Positions 18,324 through 26,584 of a DNA stretch of 64,000 nucleotides are shown here, in pieces. The DNA is from Ensifer sp. BR816. Lineage in GTDB: Bacteria > Pseudomonadota > Alphaproteobacteria > Rhizobiales > Rhizobiaceae. Each line of letters opens with the position of its first letter. Position 1 is the first letter of the stretch. The stretch is taken from assembly GCF_000378985.1 (NCBI RefSeq), contig NZ_KB905370.1:2471006-2535005 (forward strand). Direction: 5' to 3'. Under the pieces are notes generated by a model. The model saw only the letters and a program-made list of their open reading frames with translations. It was not told the origin of the DNA and did no database searches. A program made the translations under genes and the position numbers.

Positions 18324-19559
18324 TCAGGCGGGAAGGATATTATGCTCCGGGCCGAAGGGGAAGCCCGTGATGTTCTCGCTGCCGGTCTCGGTCATTACGA
18401 GGATGTCATGCTCGCGGTAACCGCCGGCACCGGGCAAGCCTTCCGGGATGGTCAGCATCGGTTCCATGGAGACCACCATGCCGGGTTGGAGAACGGTGTT
18501 GATGTCTTCGCGCAACTCCACCCCCGCCTCGCGGCCGTAGTAGTGCGAAAGCACGCCGAAGGAGTGCCCATAGCCGAAGGAGCGATAGCCGAGGAGGCCG
18601 TGGCCGCGATAGATCTCGTTGAGTTCCGCCGCCACATCGCCGCAGCGCGCGCCGGGCTTGAGAAGTTCAAGCCCGCGGCGATGGACGGCGCAGTTGATTT
18701 CCCAGATGCGCAGGTGCTCATCGCTGGCATGATCGAGGAATAGCGTCCGCTCCAACGCCGTATAGTAGCCGGCGATCATCGGAAAGCAGTTGAGCGAAAG
18801 GATGTCGCCCTTGCGGACACGGCGCGAGGTCACGGGATTGTGGGCGCCATCCGTATTGATGCCGGACTGGAACCAGACCCAGGTGTCCATCAGCTCGGCG
18901 TGGGGAAAGCGGTTCGCGATATGGCGGATCATAGCTTGCGTACCGGCAAGCGCCACCTCGTATTCCGGAACGCCTTCGCCCACGGCCTCCGCCACTGCGG
19001 CTCCGCCGATATCGGCCGTCGCGGCGCCCTCCTTGATGAGCGTGATCTCTTCCTCTGACTTGATCGTGCGCAGCCACATAGTCGGCGAGCCGATATCGAC
19101 AAATTCGACGAGCGGAAAGGCCTCTTCCAGCAGGCGACGAAGATCGAGGTTCACCTGGTCGAATTCGATGCCGATACGGGATACCGCCGGCAGGAGCTGT
19201 TGCAGGGCATAGAGGAAATTATCGCGCTGCCAGTCCGTGTAGGTGATGTTGTCGCCGAAGGTACGGCGATAGGGCTGGCCGGCATCGATGCCGGCGGAAA
19301 CAGAGGTCGCCTTTTCCGGGGTGATGACGAAGGCATACCGCCGTCCGAATGAACAATAGAGGAAGTCGGAGAAGTAGCAGACGTTGTGGTAGGAGGTCAG
19401 AATCGCCGCGTCGAGCTTCAGCTCTTCCAGAATGCGGCGCATCGCGTTCTGCCGCCGCATCATTTCATCAGATGAGAATGTCGGCTGAACCTTTTCACCG
19501 TTGTGCATCTCCTGCAGCCGAAGAAGCTGATTCGGCATCCCTCTCGCAAACACGTTCAT
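18324..19559 (-). CDS. Creatinase (creatine amidinohydrolase)
   Basis: Creatinase hydrolyses creatine to sarcosine and urea. The 411-residue product has the pita-bread fold of M24-type proteins and keeps residues known from Pseudomonas creatinase: SFGR near the N-terminal domain end, the histidine in GINTDGAHNPVTSR, the YTALE motif, the arginine of YYGREAG and the glutamate of VVSMEPM. Metal ligands of true M24 aminopeptidases are not all expected here. ATG 19559 follows AAGGAG at good spacing; a 33-codon longer frame lacks support. A dedicated ABC importer, LysR and GlxA-type regulators surround it, giving a coherent uptake-and-cleavage unit. Sarcosine and urea would be used by enzymes outside the window. 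Confidence 0.92.
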   Translation of the reverse strand: MNVFARGMPNQLLRLQEMHNGEKVQPTFSSDEMMRRQNAMRRILEELKLDAAILTSYHNVCYFSDFLYCSFGRRYAFVITPEKATSVSAGIDAGQPYRRTFGDNITYTDWQRDNFLYALQQLLPAVSRIGIEFDQVNLDLRRLLEEAFPLVEFVDIGSPTMWLRTIKSEEEITLIKEGAATADIGGAAVAEAVGEGVPEYEVALAGTQAMIRHIANRFPHAELMDTWVWFQSGINTDGAHNPVTSRRVRKGDILSLNCFPMIAGYYTALERTLFLDHASDEHLRIWEINCAVHRRGLELLKPGARCGDVAAELNEIYRGHGLLGYRSFGYGHSFGVLSHYYGREAGVELREDINTVLQPGMVVSMEPMLTIPEGLPGAGGYREHDILVMTETGSENITGFPFGPEHNILPA

Positions 19560-19718
19560 TTGAAAACTCCTTCCACCGCGGCCAATCCGCCGTTTGACGA
19601 GGCGCAAGGGTAGAAATCTTCGTCGTCGCTGGAAAATTAGAAGTTTCAATGGTTCCATAAGGGGAGGCAGCGATCTCGAAAGAAGGCCACTTTCGGCGCA
19701 GCCGCCTTGGTCAGAAGC

Positions 19719-19798
19719 CCGAGACGCTGATCAATAAGCGTCGCTCATGTCCGCATGATACCTACTTATTTGCGCCGCAGCATTGCGCATCATAGGCT
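19719..19798 (+). repeat. 80-bp direct repeat, copy B
   Basis: This matches copy A (12971-13050) at 78 of 80 positions and is in the same orientation. It lies in the 448-bp gap between the divergent creatinase (start 19559) and the AraC-type regulator (start about 20008), so it could serve either gene. Nothing else recognisable was seen in that gap. Confidence 0.85.
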
Positions 19799-20007
19799 CT
19801 TCCTTGGCTGCAAACTGTTATCTCAAGGCGCGGATCGTCGTTGAAGCGCCCGGCGCAAAAGTGCTCGAGGACGTACTCGGAGCTTCTATCCGCTCGAGCA
19901 CCCGACAAGTCTGCGGTGATGCTATCGAAATTGTTCCGTTACGCGTTTGGGCCGCCGTTTTTTCCCTGCTGTCCGTTGACTGGGGCTGTAAGGATCAGAG
20001 GATTAAA

Positions 20008-21030
20008 GTGGGAGACGTTCAGTCATCGACGGCCAGAGCCGCCCCGCAGGCGCAGCGCCTGAAGATCGGATTCATCCTCTCGCGGTGGTTCACGCTGTCG
20101 GCCTTTGCCCTGTGCGTCGATACCCTCCGGCTTGCGAGTGACCAGCTCGACCGATCGGGCCGCGTCCTCGCCGATTGGCAGGTCCTCGGCAGCACGAGGC
20201 ACCTGATCACCTCGAGCTGCGGCGTCCAGGTCGCTCCTACATCGGACTTCGTCGATCCCGGCGAGTTCGATTACATTGCCGTGGTTGGTGGACTTCTCAG
20301 TGTCGAGCAGCCGGTCGACCATGAAACAATCCGGTTTCTGAAGCGGGCGGCTTCGAAAAGCGTTCCGTTGATCGGCCTGTGCACCGGCTCCTTCATTCTG
20401 GCGGAGGCAGGCCTGATGAAGGAACACCAGACCTGCGTGAGCTGGCTTCACTACCACGAGTTTCGCGAGCGATTTCCCGATCATGACGTCCGACCGGACC
20501 GGCTGTTCAATCTCGACCGCAAGCGCGGCTCCTGTGCGGGGGGAAGCAGTGCCGCCGATCTTGCGGCTGCCTTGGTGCGGCGGCACATCAGCCGGGACGC
20601 CGAGCGCAACGCGCTCGAAGTCCTGCAGATCGAAAAGGCCCGGTCGCAGTTCGATATCCAGACGCGGCAGCCGCTGCACGACTACGTTAACGACAACCGT
20701 GTCATGGCCACTCTGATAAATATGGAGCAGCATCTCGAAGGTGGGATCACCATCGAGCAGCTTGCAGCCTCCGTCGGCTTGTCGCGCCGCCAGCTCGAAC
20801 GCTTGTTTTCCGAGAAGGCGGGCATGTCTCCCGCTCTTGCTTTCCGACGCCTGCGATTGGACAGGGCGAGGCACATCCTGCTGACAAGCAAGAAGCCCAT
20901 CATCGAGGTCGCGCTCGACGTCGGCTTTGTGAACACCTCGCATTTTACCAAGGAGTTTCGGCGGACGTACGGCCGAACGCCCGCGGAGATCAGAGATTCC
21001 GCAGCACGTGTATCGCTTGGCATGTCGTAA
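20008..21030 (+). CDS. GlxA-type AraC-family transcriptional regulator
   Basis: The product is about 340 residues from GTG 20008. It combines an N-terminal DJ-1/PfpI (class I glutamine amidotransferase-like) domain, with a conserved elbow at LIGLCTGSFILAEAG, and a C-terminal AraC double helix-turn-helix (SVGLSRRQLERLFSEKAGMS, then DVGFVNTSHFTKEFRRTYG). The same architecture occurs in GbdR and SouR, which sense glycine betaine, dimethylglycine or sarcosine. Sarcosine is the creatinase product, so this gene is a plausible regulator of the creatine module. A longer frame from 19783 runs through the repeat and lacks a good start. Repeat copy B lies about 210 bp upstream, allowing autoregulation. 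Confidence 0.88.
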   Translation: MGDVQSSTARAAPQAQRLKIGFILSRWFTLSAFALCVDTLRLASDQLDRSGRVLADWQVLGSTRHLITSSCGVQVAPTSDFVDPGEFDYIAVVGGLLSVEQPVDHETIRFLKRAASKSVPLIGLCTGSFILAEAGLMKEHQTCVSWLHYHEFRERFPDHDVRPDRLFNLDRKRGSCAGGSSAADLAAALVRRHISRDAERNALEVLQIEKARSQFDIQTRQPLHDYVNDNRVMATLINMEQHLEGGITIEQLAASVGLSRRQLERLFSEKAGMSPALAFRRLRLDRARHILLTSKKPIIEVALDVGFVNTSHFTKEFRRTYGRTPAEIRDSAARVSLGMS

Positions 21031-21079
21031 TCGCCCCTTCCGAGGGGCGGATAGGGGCGATTTGGTAAGCGGGGTGCCG

Positions 21080-21685
21080 CTACGGCATCATCGCGCGGTA
21101 GCGCTCGCGCTCGCGTCGAACCTGGTCCAACGTGTAGGGGTCGGCGTTGTCGTCGAACCGCGTCCATCCTTCCTCGGCGTAGAGAGTGCGGCGCGCGATG
21201 GGATCGACCCGGTCCCGTTGCTCGAGGATCGCTTCCGCGTTGGGGACAAGGCTGTCGTCTACCCTGGCGGTCACCAAGGTGCCGCCGCGGCGCACGCCCT
21301 CGGCATAGACATGGGCGTCTTCCTCATCGATACCCGAATCGGTCAATGCATCGATCAACCCTCCGGCTGCGCCGCCGGCAACCGCGCCGGCTGCCGCCCC
21401 GGCAGCGGTGGACGCCAGCCATCCTGCCGCCACAACCGGTCCAACACCGGGAATTGCCATCAGGCCAAGCCCGGTCAGCAGGCCGACCACCCCGCCGCCA
21501 ACGGCGCCGAGGCCGGCTCCGGTTCCGGCACCCTCGGCTGCGTCGGAACTGTCTGTCGCGTCGCGGTCGGCAATGTTGTTTGCGACGATGCTGATATCAT
21601 CGGAGGGCACGCCTGCCGCTTCCAGGTCAGTGACCGCATTGCGCGCGTCAGCGTAGTCGTCAAATAGCCCTGTTACGGTTCTCAT
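21080..21685 (-). CDS. General stress protein, glycine-zipper type
   Basis: This 201-residue protein starts with a YflT/GspM-like domain (VTGLFDDYADARNAVTDLEAAGVPSDDISIV). A long Gly/Ala-rich segment follows (about residues 55-110) that may form a membrane-inserted glycine zipper, and a charged tail ends the protein. Similar proteins are common in rhizobia and usually belong to the general stress response. The acidic first domain resembles heat-induced stress protein 17M. No catalytic residues can be assigned. It and the next two minus-strand genes form a small cluster of stress-type proteins. Confidence 0.7.
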   Translation of the reverse strand: MRTVTGLFDDYADARNAVTDLEAAGVPSDDISIVANNIADRDATDSSDAAEGAGTGAGLGAVGGGVVGLLTGLGLMAIPGVGPVVAAGWLASTAAGAAAGAVAGGAAGGLIDALTDSGIDEEDAHVYAEGVRRGGTLVTARVDDSLVPNAEAILEQRDRVDPIARRTLYAEEGWTRFDDNADPYTLDQVRRERERYRAMMP

Positions 21686-21721
21686 TTTAGTTCTCCCTTT
21701 CGGTTACAGGACGTCCGCGCG

Positions 21722-22036
21722 CTACTGCGCCGTCACGTTGCCCTGATAGTCGAGAGCGACAGACACGGATTTGCCGTCCTTCATGGCGGTCGCCTGCCAC
21801 ACGCCTTTGTCGTCGAGCTTCAGTCCCGTGACGTCGGCGTATCCGGCTGCCTCGATCCGTTCCTTCGCCTGAGCTTCGGTAAAGCTGTTGGCGCCTTCGA
21901 CCGGCGCCGCCGGGTTCTGCGTGTCGGGGGTTGCGATCGCTGGCGTACTGCCCTCCGAAGATGGTGTGGTTTGCGCAAACGCCACCGTGGCCGCAGCGCC
22001 AATCAGCGCTGCTGCGACAACAGTCAAATTTTTCAT
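21722..22036 (-). CDS. Exported PepSY-domain protein
   Basis: The 104-residue product has a signal peptide (VVAAALIGAAATVAFA, cut after AFA-QT), a Thr/Pro-rich linker and a single PepSY-like module (FTEAQAKERIEAAGYADVTGLKLDDKGVWQATAMKDGKSV). Small PepSY proteins are periplasmic and of uncertain function, often stress-associated in rhizobia. The gene is 36 bp upstream of the glycine-zipper protein and may be co-transcribed with it. Confidence 0.75.
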   Translation of the reverse strand: MKNLTVVAAALIGAAATVAFAQTTPSSEGSTPAIATPDTQNPAAPVEGANSFTEAQAKERIEAAGYADVTGLKLDDKGVWQATAMKDGKSVSVALDYQGNVTAQ

Positions 22037-22260
22037 GTGTTTACCTCTTTCGAAGACCGGGATTGATCCTCGCGCAAAAAACTCGTGAACGCGGGATTGG
22101 TTCCCGAGCGCTTTTGCGCCTCGGGTGACAGGCGTAGTCGGTGCCCTCCACGGGCGACCCCCGCCAATAGCCTCCGGATTTGGCAGAATGGGACGTCTTC
22201 CGAAGCTTATCTGAATTCACTGGGCCGGCTTTGACTCTCCCACTGGCCCGAAAGTGTCGC

Positions 22261-22695
22261 TTACACTTGGACGATGCCGTTTTCCTCGCCGTCCCAATAT
22301 TGAATTCGGTCGGCGTGCACCTTGATGAGCACGAGGCCGGGCGTGTCGACACCTTGGGTAAACCAGCGCTCCAACCCCTCCACCCAATGCTCCTGAAACT
22401 GTGTTCTATCGCGGATTATTGTCGCGCGTCCCTCAATGGAAAAGAAGATCCCGGGCTTTCCGAGAAGGCCTGGCGGTTCGGTGAACGACAAGGTCACCCC
22501 CGGATCGCGACGAATGTCGGCTACCTTGTTGGTAGTGTCATGGGAGAAGAACCATGAGTCGCCATCATATTCGACATCGCCATTGTTGCTCATCGGGCGA
22601 TGGGAAATCGCACCCGTCTCCGCCTTCGTCGCCAACATGCAAAAATCGATCTTCTTGAGCTTCTTGGCGATATCGGAAAGCGTCATTGTGGTCAT
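22261..22695 (-). CDS. Pyridoxamine 5'-phosphate oxidase-like (general stress protein 26 family)
   Basis: This 144-residue split-barrel flavin-binding protein resembles the GS26 group, with LKKIDFCMLATKAETGAISHRPMS at the N-terminus, DSWFFSHDTTNKVADIRRDP in the middle and a C-terminal IQYWDGEENG. Family members bind FMN or FAD; the physiological substrate is unknown. It is cytoplasmic, with no signal peptide. The 220 bp after it toward the PepSY gene hold nothing recognisable. Confidence 0.8.
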   Translation of the reverse strand: MTTMTLSDIAKKLKKIDFCMLATKAETGAISHRPMSNNGDVEYDGDSWFFSHDTTNKVADIRRDPGVTLSFTEPPGLLGKPGIFFSIEGRATIIRDRTQFQEHWVEGLERWFTQGVDTPGLVLIKVHADRIQYWDGEENGIVQV

Positions 22696-22877
22696 GGCAG
22701 ACCTCGTTCGGAACTAAGGAGAACTCTTGGCGAGGCGTACCTCGGATAGGGAATGTGGCCCAGGCCGAAAGGTTCCGCTGTTGCGTGATTGCGAGCTCGG
22801 CGATGGGATGTCGTGTCTCCACCACTGTAGGGCTGCGGGCGCTTGTGTTCGCACCGTCAGAGGATAGTCCCGATCGC

Positions 22878-23468
22878 TTAGCCGACCTGTTCCACAGACA
22901 GCGTGCCTGCGGGAAGCGGCCTGATCAGAGATTTGGCTGAAACCGACGGATCGAGCCAATCCGCCCATGTGTTGCGCTCGAGGATGACGATCTGCCGGTC
23001 ATGGTACGGCGCAATGTCCGCCCCCGGCTCCATGGTCAGCATGGTGAAAGCCTGCCCGACGGCCGCCGTCTCGCGCCAGATGCCGGCGATGCAGAAGATT
23101 GGCTCGTCTTTCTTGGTGAACAGCCACTTGTCCTTGCGCTTCTTTTTCGGGTCCTTCGGATCGGTGAACTCGTAAAACCCGTCCGCAACGATCAGGCAGC
23201 GATTGGAAGTGAACTCCCGCCCCTCCGACCGGAAATTATACACCGGCCGATTGTTCGGCCCCGGCCAGCTCCAGCGCCGCTGCACGAGCTCGGCCTCATC
23301 GCGGGCCCGGTCGACCGTCCTGACAATCGGACCGAGGTCGGTGATCTTGATGTCCTCGCGTGCTTCCAGGTTCGGCGCGCCTTCGCCGAAACGGATTTTG
23401 ATCTTGAGATCGGCGAAGTCCTCGACGATTGAGGCGACATCCACCATCAGCCGATAATCATTGCACAT
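22878..23468 (-). CDS. SRAP (YedK/HMCES-type) abasic-site shielding protein
   Basis: SRAP proteins crosslink to abasic sites in single-stranded DNA through the N-terminal cysteine exposed by Met removal. The 196-residue product keeps the expected residues: Cys2 (MCNDYRL), Asn in VYNFRSEG, Glu in VADGFYEF and His in APYHDRQIVIL. A Lys-rich insertion (DPKDPKKKRKDK) lies mid-protein. It is divergent from a degenerate second SRAP gene, and a perfect LexA box lies in the 57-bp space between them, 38 bp upstream of this start. The gene should therefore be SOS-induced, fitting the DNA-damage cluster that follows. Confidence 0.9.
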   Translation of the reverse strand: MCNDYRLMVDVASIVEDFADLKIKIRFGEGAPNLEAREDIKITDLGPIVRTVDRARDEAELVQRRWSWPGPNNRPVYNFRSEGREFTSNRCLIVADGFYEFTDPKDPKKKRKDKWLFTKKDEPIFCIAGIWRETAAVGQAFTMLTMEPGADIAPYHDRQIVILERNTWADWLDPSVSAKSLIRPLPAGTLSVEQVG

Positions 23469-23505
23469 GCGTCCTCCGTCTCAGCTTTGATTGTCTCTCA
23501 ATGGC

Positions 23506-23520
23506 GTTCCTGGTATGTTC
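23506..23520. promoter_or_regulatory. LexA (SOS) box between the two SRAP genes
   Basis: GTTC-CTGGTAT-GTTC is an exact match to the alphaproteobacterial LexA consensus GTTC-N7-GTTC. It lies 38 bp from the start of the minus-strand SRAP gene and only about 6 bp before the plus-strand one, so it could silence both. Confidence 0.8.
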
Positions 23521-23525
23521 TATCT

Positions 23526-24023
23526 ATGATGAGTGCGACCGTTTTCCAGTCCGACGCCCCGCTTGACGAGCGCCGCGTGATCATAAGGCGCCATGACGGC
23601 GATGTGGAGATGGTGGAGCTGCCATGGGGGCTGCGTCCACGCGACGGCGATACGCGCGCCGTGAACGTCGTTCGGTCGGAGGGACGGACATTTCCAACCC
23701 ACCGCTGCCTGGTGCCGGCCTCGGAGTTTCGCCATAGGAGCTTCAGCTTCTCACTCGCCAATGGTGACTGGTTCTACTTCGCGGGGATTTGGCGGCCGGC
23801 GATCGAGAACTGGCCGGAGGCCTATGCCATCCTGACAATCGGGGCGAATGCCGATCTCGTGCAGTTTCACGAGCGGCAGATGTCTGTGTTGACACGAGAT
23901 CAACGCCTGGCGTGGCTCGACGGGCTTGTGCCTGAGGACGAAATCCTTCGCCCGCTGCCGGCAGGGACATTCCGGGTCAAGCGCCATTCGATCAATCCTG
24001 TCCAGGCGACACTGCCGGTCTAA
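23526..24023 (+). CDS. Degenerate SRAP paralogue lacking Cys2
   Basis: The 165-residue protein is recognisably SRAP-like: VNVVRSEGRTF, HRCLVPASEF, FYFAGIWRP, FHERQMSVL and a C-terminal RPLPAGTFRVKRHSINPV. However, it starts MMSATVF, so the catalytic Cys2 is missing. The position of the active-site Glu (GFYEW in the family) reads EFRHR. The Asn and His equivalents remain. It therefore probably cannot form the usual thiazolidine crosslink; it may bind DNA, partner the intact SRAP, or be decaying. Its start lies 6 bp after the LexA box with no clear ribosome site, suggesting leaderless translation or a later start. Its stop overlaps the end of dinB. Confidence 0.75.
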   Translation: MMSATVFQSDAPLDERRVIIRRHDGDVEMVELPWGLRPRDGDTRAVNVVRSEGRTFPTHRCLVPASEFRHRSFSFSLANGDWFYFAGIWRPAIENWPEAYAILTIGANADLVQFHERQMSVLTRDQRLAWLDGLVPEDEILRPLPAGTFRVKRHSINPVQATLPV

Positions 24024-25111
24024 AGGGCCAGCTGCAATTGCGGCGCCACTCCAGAGGTCTGCCGTTCCAGTGATGACAGCGAGACGCCGAGCAGGCGGAT
24101 TCCCTTGCGCGGCGGAAAAATCGGCGCGAGTAGCAGGCCGACCACCTCCTCGAGATCGGCGATCGCTTGCAGAGGTGCCGCAACCGTCTTGCTCCGGGTA
24201 ATCTGGCTGAAGTCGGCATATTTGACCTTCAGCGTCACGGTCTTGGCGCCGATCTCATTGGCCTCGCAGTAGCCCCATACCTTCTCGATCAATGGCTGAA
24301 GACCTTCACGTGCCGGCTCAAGGGAGTGAATGTCCTCGGAGAACGTGTCTTCCGCGCCGACGGATTTGCGCACCCGGTCCGGCTTGACTTGGCGATTGTC
24401 GATGCCGCGGGCGATGCCATAGAAATACGGTCCCGACTTCCCGAAATGTTCCACCAGGAACTCGAGCGTCTGCTCCTTGAGATCGGCGCCTGTGTCGATC
24501 CCCAGCCGATGCATCTTTTCGGCCGTTGCGGGGCCTACGCCATGGAATTTCTTGATGGGAAGCTGCTCGACGAAGGCGGGGCCGTTCTTCGGCGTGATGA
24601 CCGCCTGGCCGTTCGGCTTGTTAAGGTCGCTTGCCATCTTGGCGAGGAACTTGTTGTAGGAAATGCCGGCGGAGGCGTTGAGCCCGGTCGTCGCCTTGAT
24701 CTTCGCCCGTATTTCCGCGGCAATCTCGGTGGCGATTTCCATGCCCTTCAGGTTTTCGGTGACGTCGAGATAGGCCTCGTCGAGCGAGAGCGGCTCGATC
24801 ATCGGTGTGTACTCGGCGAAGATCGCGCGGATATGCAGCGAGACGGCCTTGTAGACGTCGAAGCGCGGCCTGACGAAGATGAGGTCGGGGCATTTGCGCT
24901 TCGCGGTCACCGAAGGCATCGCCGAATGAACACCGAACTTGCGTGCCTCGTAGCTGGCGGCCGCCACGACGCCGCGGGCGGCAGGATAGCCGACGGCAAC
25001 CGGCAGGCCCCTGAGTTCCGGATTGTCGCGCTGCTCGACCGACGCATAAAAGGCATCCATGTCGATGTGAACGATCTTGCGCGGCCGCTCGCTGCCTTCG
25101 TCGTTTGTCAT
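24020..25111 (-). CDS. dinB: DNA polymerase IV (DinB), Y-family
   Basis: This 363-residue translesion polymerase carries the family motifs HIDMDAFYASVEQ near residue 15, PLSLDEAYLDVT with the catalytic Asp-Glu near 110, GISYNKFLAKMASD near 150, a helix-hairpin-helix (FHGVGPATAEKMHRLGI) and a little-finger domain. The length is normal. A consensus beta-clamp peptide (QLxLF) is not evident; the protein ends with QLQLAL, which could serve. No perfect LexA box was found immediately upstream. It is convergent with the degenerate SRAP gene. Rhizobia often carry several dinB copies. Confidence 0.93.
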   Translation of the reverse strand: MTNDEGSERPRKIVHIDMDAFYASVEQRDNPELRGLPVAVGYPAARGVVAAASYEARKFGVHSAMPSVTAKRKCPDLIFVRPRFDVYKAVSLHIRAIFAEYTPMIEPLSLDEAYLDVTENLKGMEIATEIAAEIRAKIKATTGLNASAGISYNKFLAKMASDLNKPNGQAVITPKNGPAFVEQLPIKKFHGVGPATAEKMHRLGIDTGADLKEQTLEFLVEHFGKSGPYFYGIARGIDNRQVKPDRVRKSVGAEDTFSEDIHSLEPAREGLQPLIEKVWGYCEANEIGAKTVTLKVKYADFSQITRSKTVAAPLQAIADLEEVVGLLLAPIFPPRKGIRLLGVSLSSLERQTSGVAPQLQLAL

Positions 25112-25483
25112 CGCCTAGCTTCCAAAAGGTCCTCAGCCAAACATGGGAAGTGCGCGCCGCATCTGTCACCCTCCGGCGTCTGCATGCGCTCGCACCCTAC
25201 AGCCATTCGACGGCGAAGTACCGCGAAGCTCACACCGGCGCCAAACGCTTTCACCAGGAGCTTGCGCTCGAGCGCGCAATGGCGATCGCATCGGCGACAG
25301 ATGAATTCGATTACCGGCTCACGATGATCCTCGAGTTTCGGGGCTACATCATTCACAGCCTGCCGTCGGTGCATGCGAAAAAATTCCTACTCCCGCCATC
25401 AAATTGAATCCGTTTACGGAATTCTTCGATGAGCGCTTCCGCTCAACTTCCGCGCGCCACATGCGGACTCATTTTCCCTTGGA
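25112..25483. other. Intergenic stretch between dinB and the imuA LexA box
   Basis: These 372 bases separate the divergent dinB and imuA. A 100-codon open frame (25105-25407) overlaps the dinB start and shows no family signature or ribosome site, so it is not called. No further regulatory motif was found. Confidence 0.5.
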
Positions 25484-25498
25484 GAACAAATACAGAAC
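25484..25498 (+). promoter_or_regulatory. LexA (SOS) box upstream of imuA
   Basis: GAAC-AAATACA-GAAC is an exact match to the alphaproteobacterial LexA consensus in reverse orientation. It lies 46 bp before the imuA start, the usual place for the LexA-controlled mutasome promoter. Confidence 0.85.
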
Positions 25499-25544
25499 AT
25501 ATTCCCGCTTCTCAAGCCGAAAACGGGTTGCCGTAAAGGAGATC

Positions 25545-26324
25545 ATGACCGCAGCCGTCGCCACTTCAAATGCCGTTCTCGACGCGTTGCGCGAGAAAAT
25601 CGCCAGCCTGGAAGGCCCGGGCTCGCGCCGTCGCAGCGTCCTGCCGTTCGGGGTTGGCGAGATCGACGGGCAGTTGCCGGGAGGCGGCCTGGCCTATGGC
25701 GCCCTGCATGAAGTTGCCGGCGGTGGAAACGGCGCGATCGACGGCGCGGCGGCGGCGCTCTTCATCGGAGGCATCGCGGCCCGGACCACTGGCAATGTGG
25801 TCTGGTGCCTCACCCGCTTCGATCTGTTCTTTCCCGCACTCGCCCAGGTCGGGCTTCATCCCGACCGTGTCATCTTCGTCGAGTGCGATAGGGAAGAGAC
25901 GGTGCTCACAAGCTTCGAAGAGGCTTTGCGCTATGGCGGCCTCGGCGCCGTCGTTGCCGAACTGGTGCCCCTGCCGATGACGGCCTCGCGCCGGCTGCAG
26001 CTTGCGGCGGAAAAATCCGGGACATTGGGCCTGGTGATCCGCCGCTGGCGGCGCCAGACGGAAGCCTCCGATTTCGGCATGCCGACGGCCGCGGCAACGC
26101 GCTGGCGGATTTCGGTGCTGCCGTCCGAGCCGCTTCCCGTCCCGGGTGTCGGTCGGGCGCGATGGCTGGCAGAACTCATGCGGGTCAGGGCGGGCGAGGG
26201 AGGAGAATTCATTATCGGAGCATGCGAAGGCCAGGGTCGTATCTGTCTTTCTTCCGACACTGCCGACCGACCGGATCAGGCGCGCCGATCCCGCTCAGAC
26301 GGATCGTCTGATGTGAGACGGTGA
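25545..26324 (+). CDS. imuA: ImuA, RecA-like mutasome protein, 3' end joined to an IS6 remnant
   Basis: ImuA interacts with RecA and supports the ImuB-DnaE2 translesion mutasome. The 259-residue product has the typical start (VLDALREKIASLEG, then LPFGVGEIDGQLPGGGL and ALHEVAG) and central VVWCLTRFDLFFPALAQVGL and RVIFVECDREE. ATG 25545 follows AAAGGAG. The frame is intact to about residue 253; the last few residues come from the adjoining IS6-family remnant at about 26308. In related genomes imuB and dnaE2 follow directly; here they are missing. The LexA box remains, so the gene may still be SOS-induced but without its partners nearby. Confidence 0.85.
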   Translation: MTAAVATSNAVLDALREKIASLEGPGSRRRSVLPFGVGEIDGQLPGGGLAYGALHEVAGGGNGAIDGAAAALFIGGIAARTTGNVVWCLTRFDLFFPALAQVGLHPDRVIFVECDREETVLTSFEEALRYGGLGAVVAELVPLPMTASRRLQLAAEKSGTLGLVIRRWRRQTEASDFGMPTAAATRWRISVLPSEPLPVPGVGRARWLAELMRVRAGEGGEFIIGACEGQGRICLSSDTADRPDQARRSRSDGSSDVRR

Positions 26325-26510
26325 TGCCACGGGCTGCTAGCAGGTCTTCAACCATTCGCAGGCTGAGGGGAAATCGGAAATACAGCCAAACCGCATGGGC
26401 AATCACATTAGCGGGAAATCGGTGGCGGCGATAAAGTCGATTACGGGCAATGTTCCTCATGCCCATTCATCGCAGGCGGAAATCGACCGCCAGTTAACGT
26501 TACAGTGCCC
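26308..26510 (-). mobile_element. IS6-family insertion sequence remnant
   Basis: The minus strand from 26466 encodes the N-terminus of an IS6-type transposase (NRLYRRHRFPANVIAHAVWLYF, LSLRMVEDLLAARGITVSH), ending abruptly near 26308 where imuA sequence begins. The outer end, read on the minus strand from 26510, is GGGCACTGTAACGTTAACTG, a plausible terminal repeat. The catalytic DDE region is gone, so the element is dead. It is likely that recombination through a former full copy removed imuB and dnaE2. Confidence 0.75.
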
Positions 26511-26543
26511 TGCGCTGTGCTTGTTCGCGATTTGTGCGTTTTG

Positions 26544-26565
26544 GATCGCATAATGTATCGACTGG
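26544..26565. repeat. 22-nt motif, copy 2
   Basis: Reads GATCGCATAATG then TATCGACTGG, with one mismatch to 11297-11318. It lies between the IS6 end and the higA stop. The left half (CGCATAATGTAT) resembles the XerC arm and centre of dif sites, but no matching XerD arm follows. Confidence 0.55.
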
Positions 26566-26584
26566 AATGTGCCACAGGGTCAGG

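Noticed and set aside
22100-22260. Possible extracytoplasmic stress sigma promoter (GGAAC near CGTT) upstream of the PepSY gene
   Set aside because: The GGAAC and CGTT elements are only 8 bp apart instead of the 16-17 expected.
25105-25407. 100-codon frame between dinB and imuA
   Set aside because: No ribosome site, no family match, and it overlaps the dinB start.
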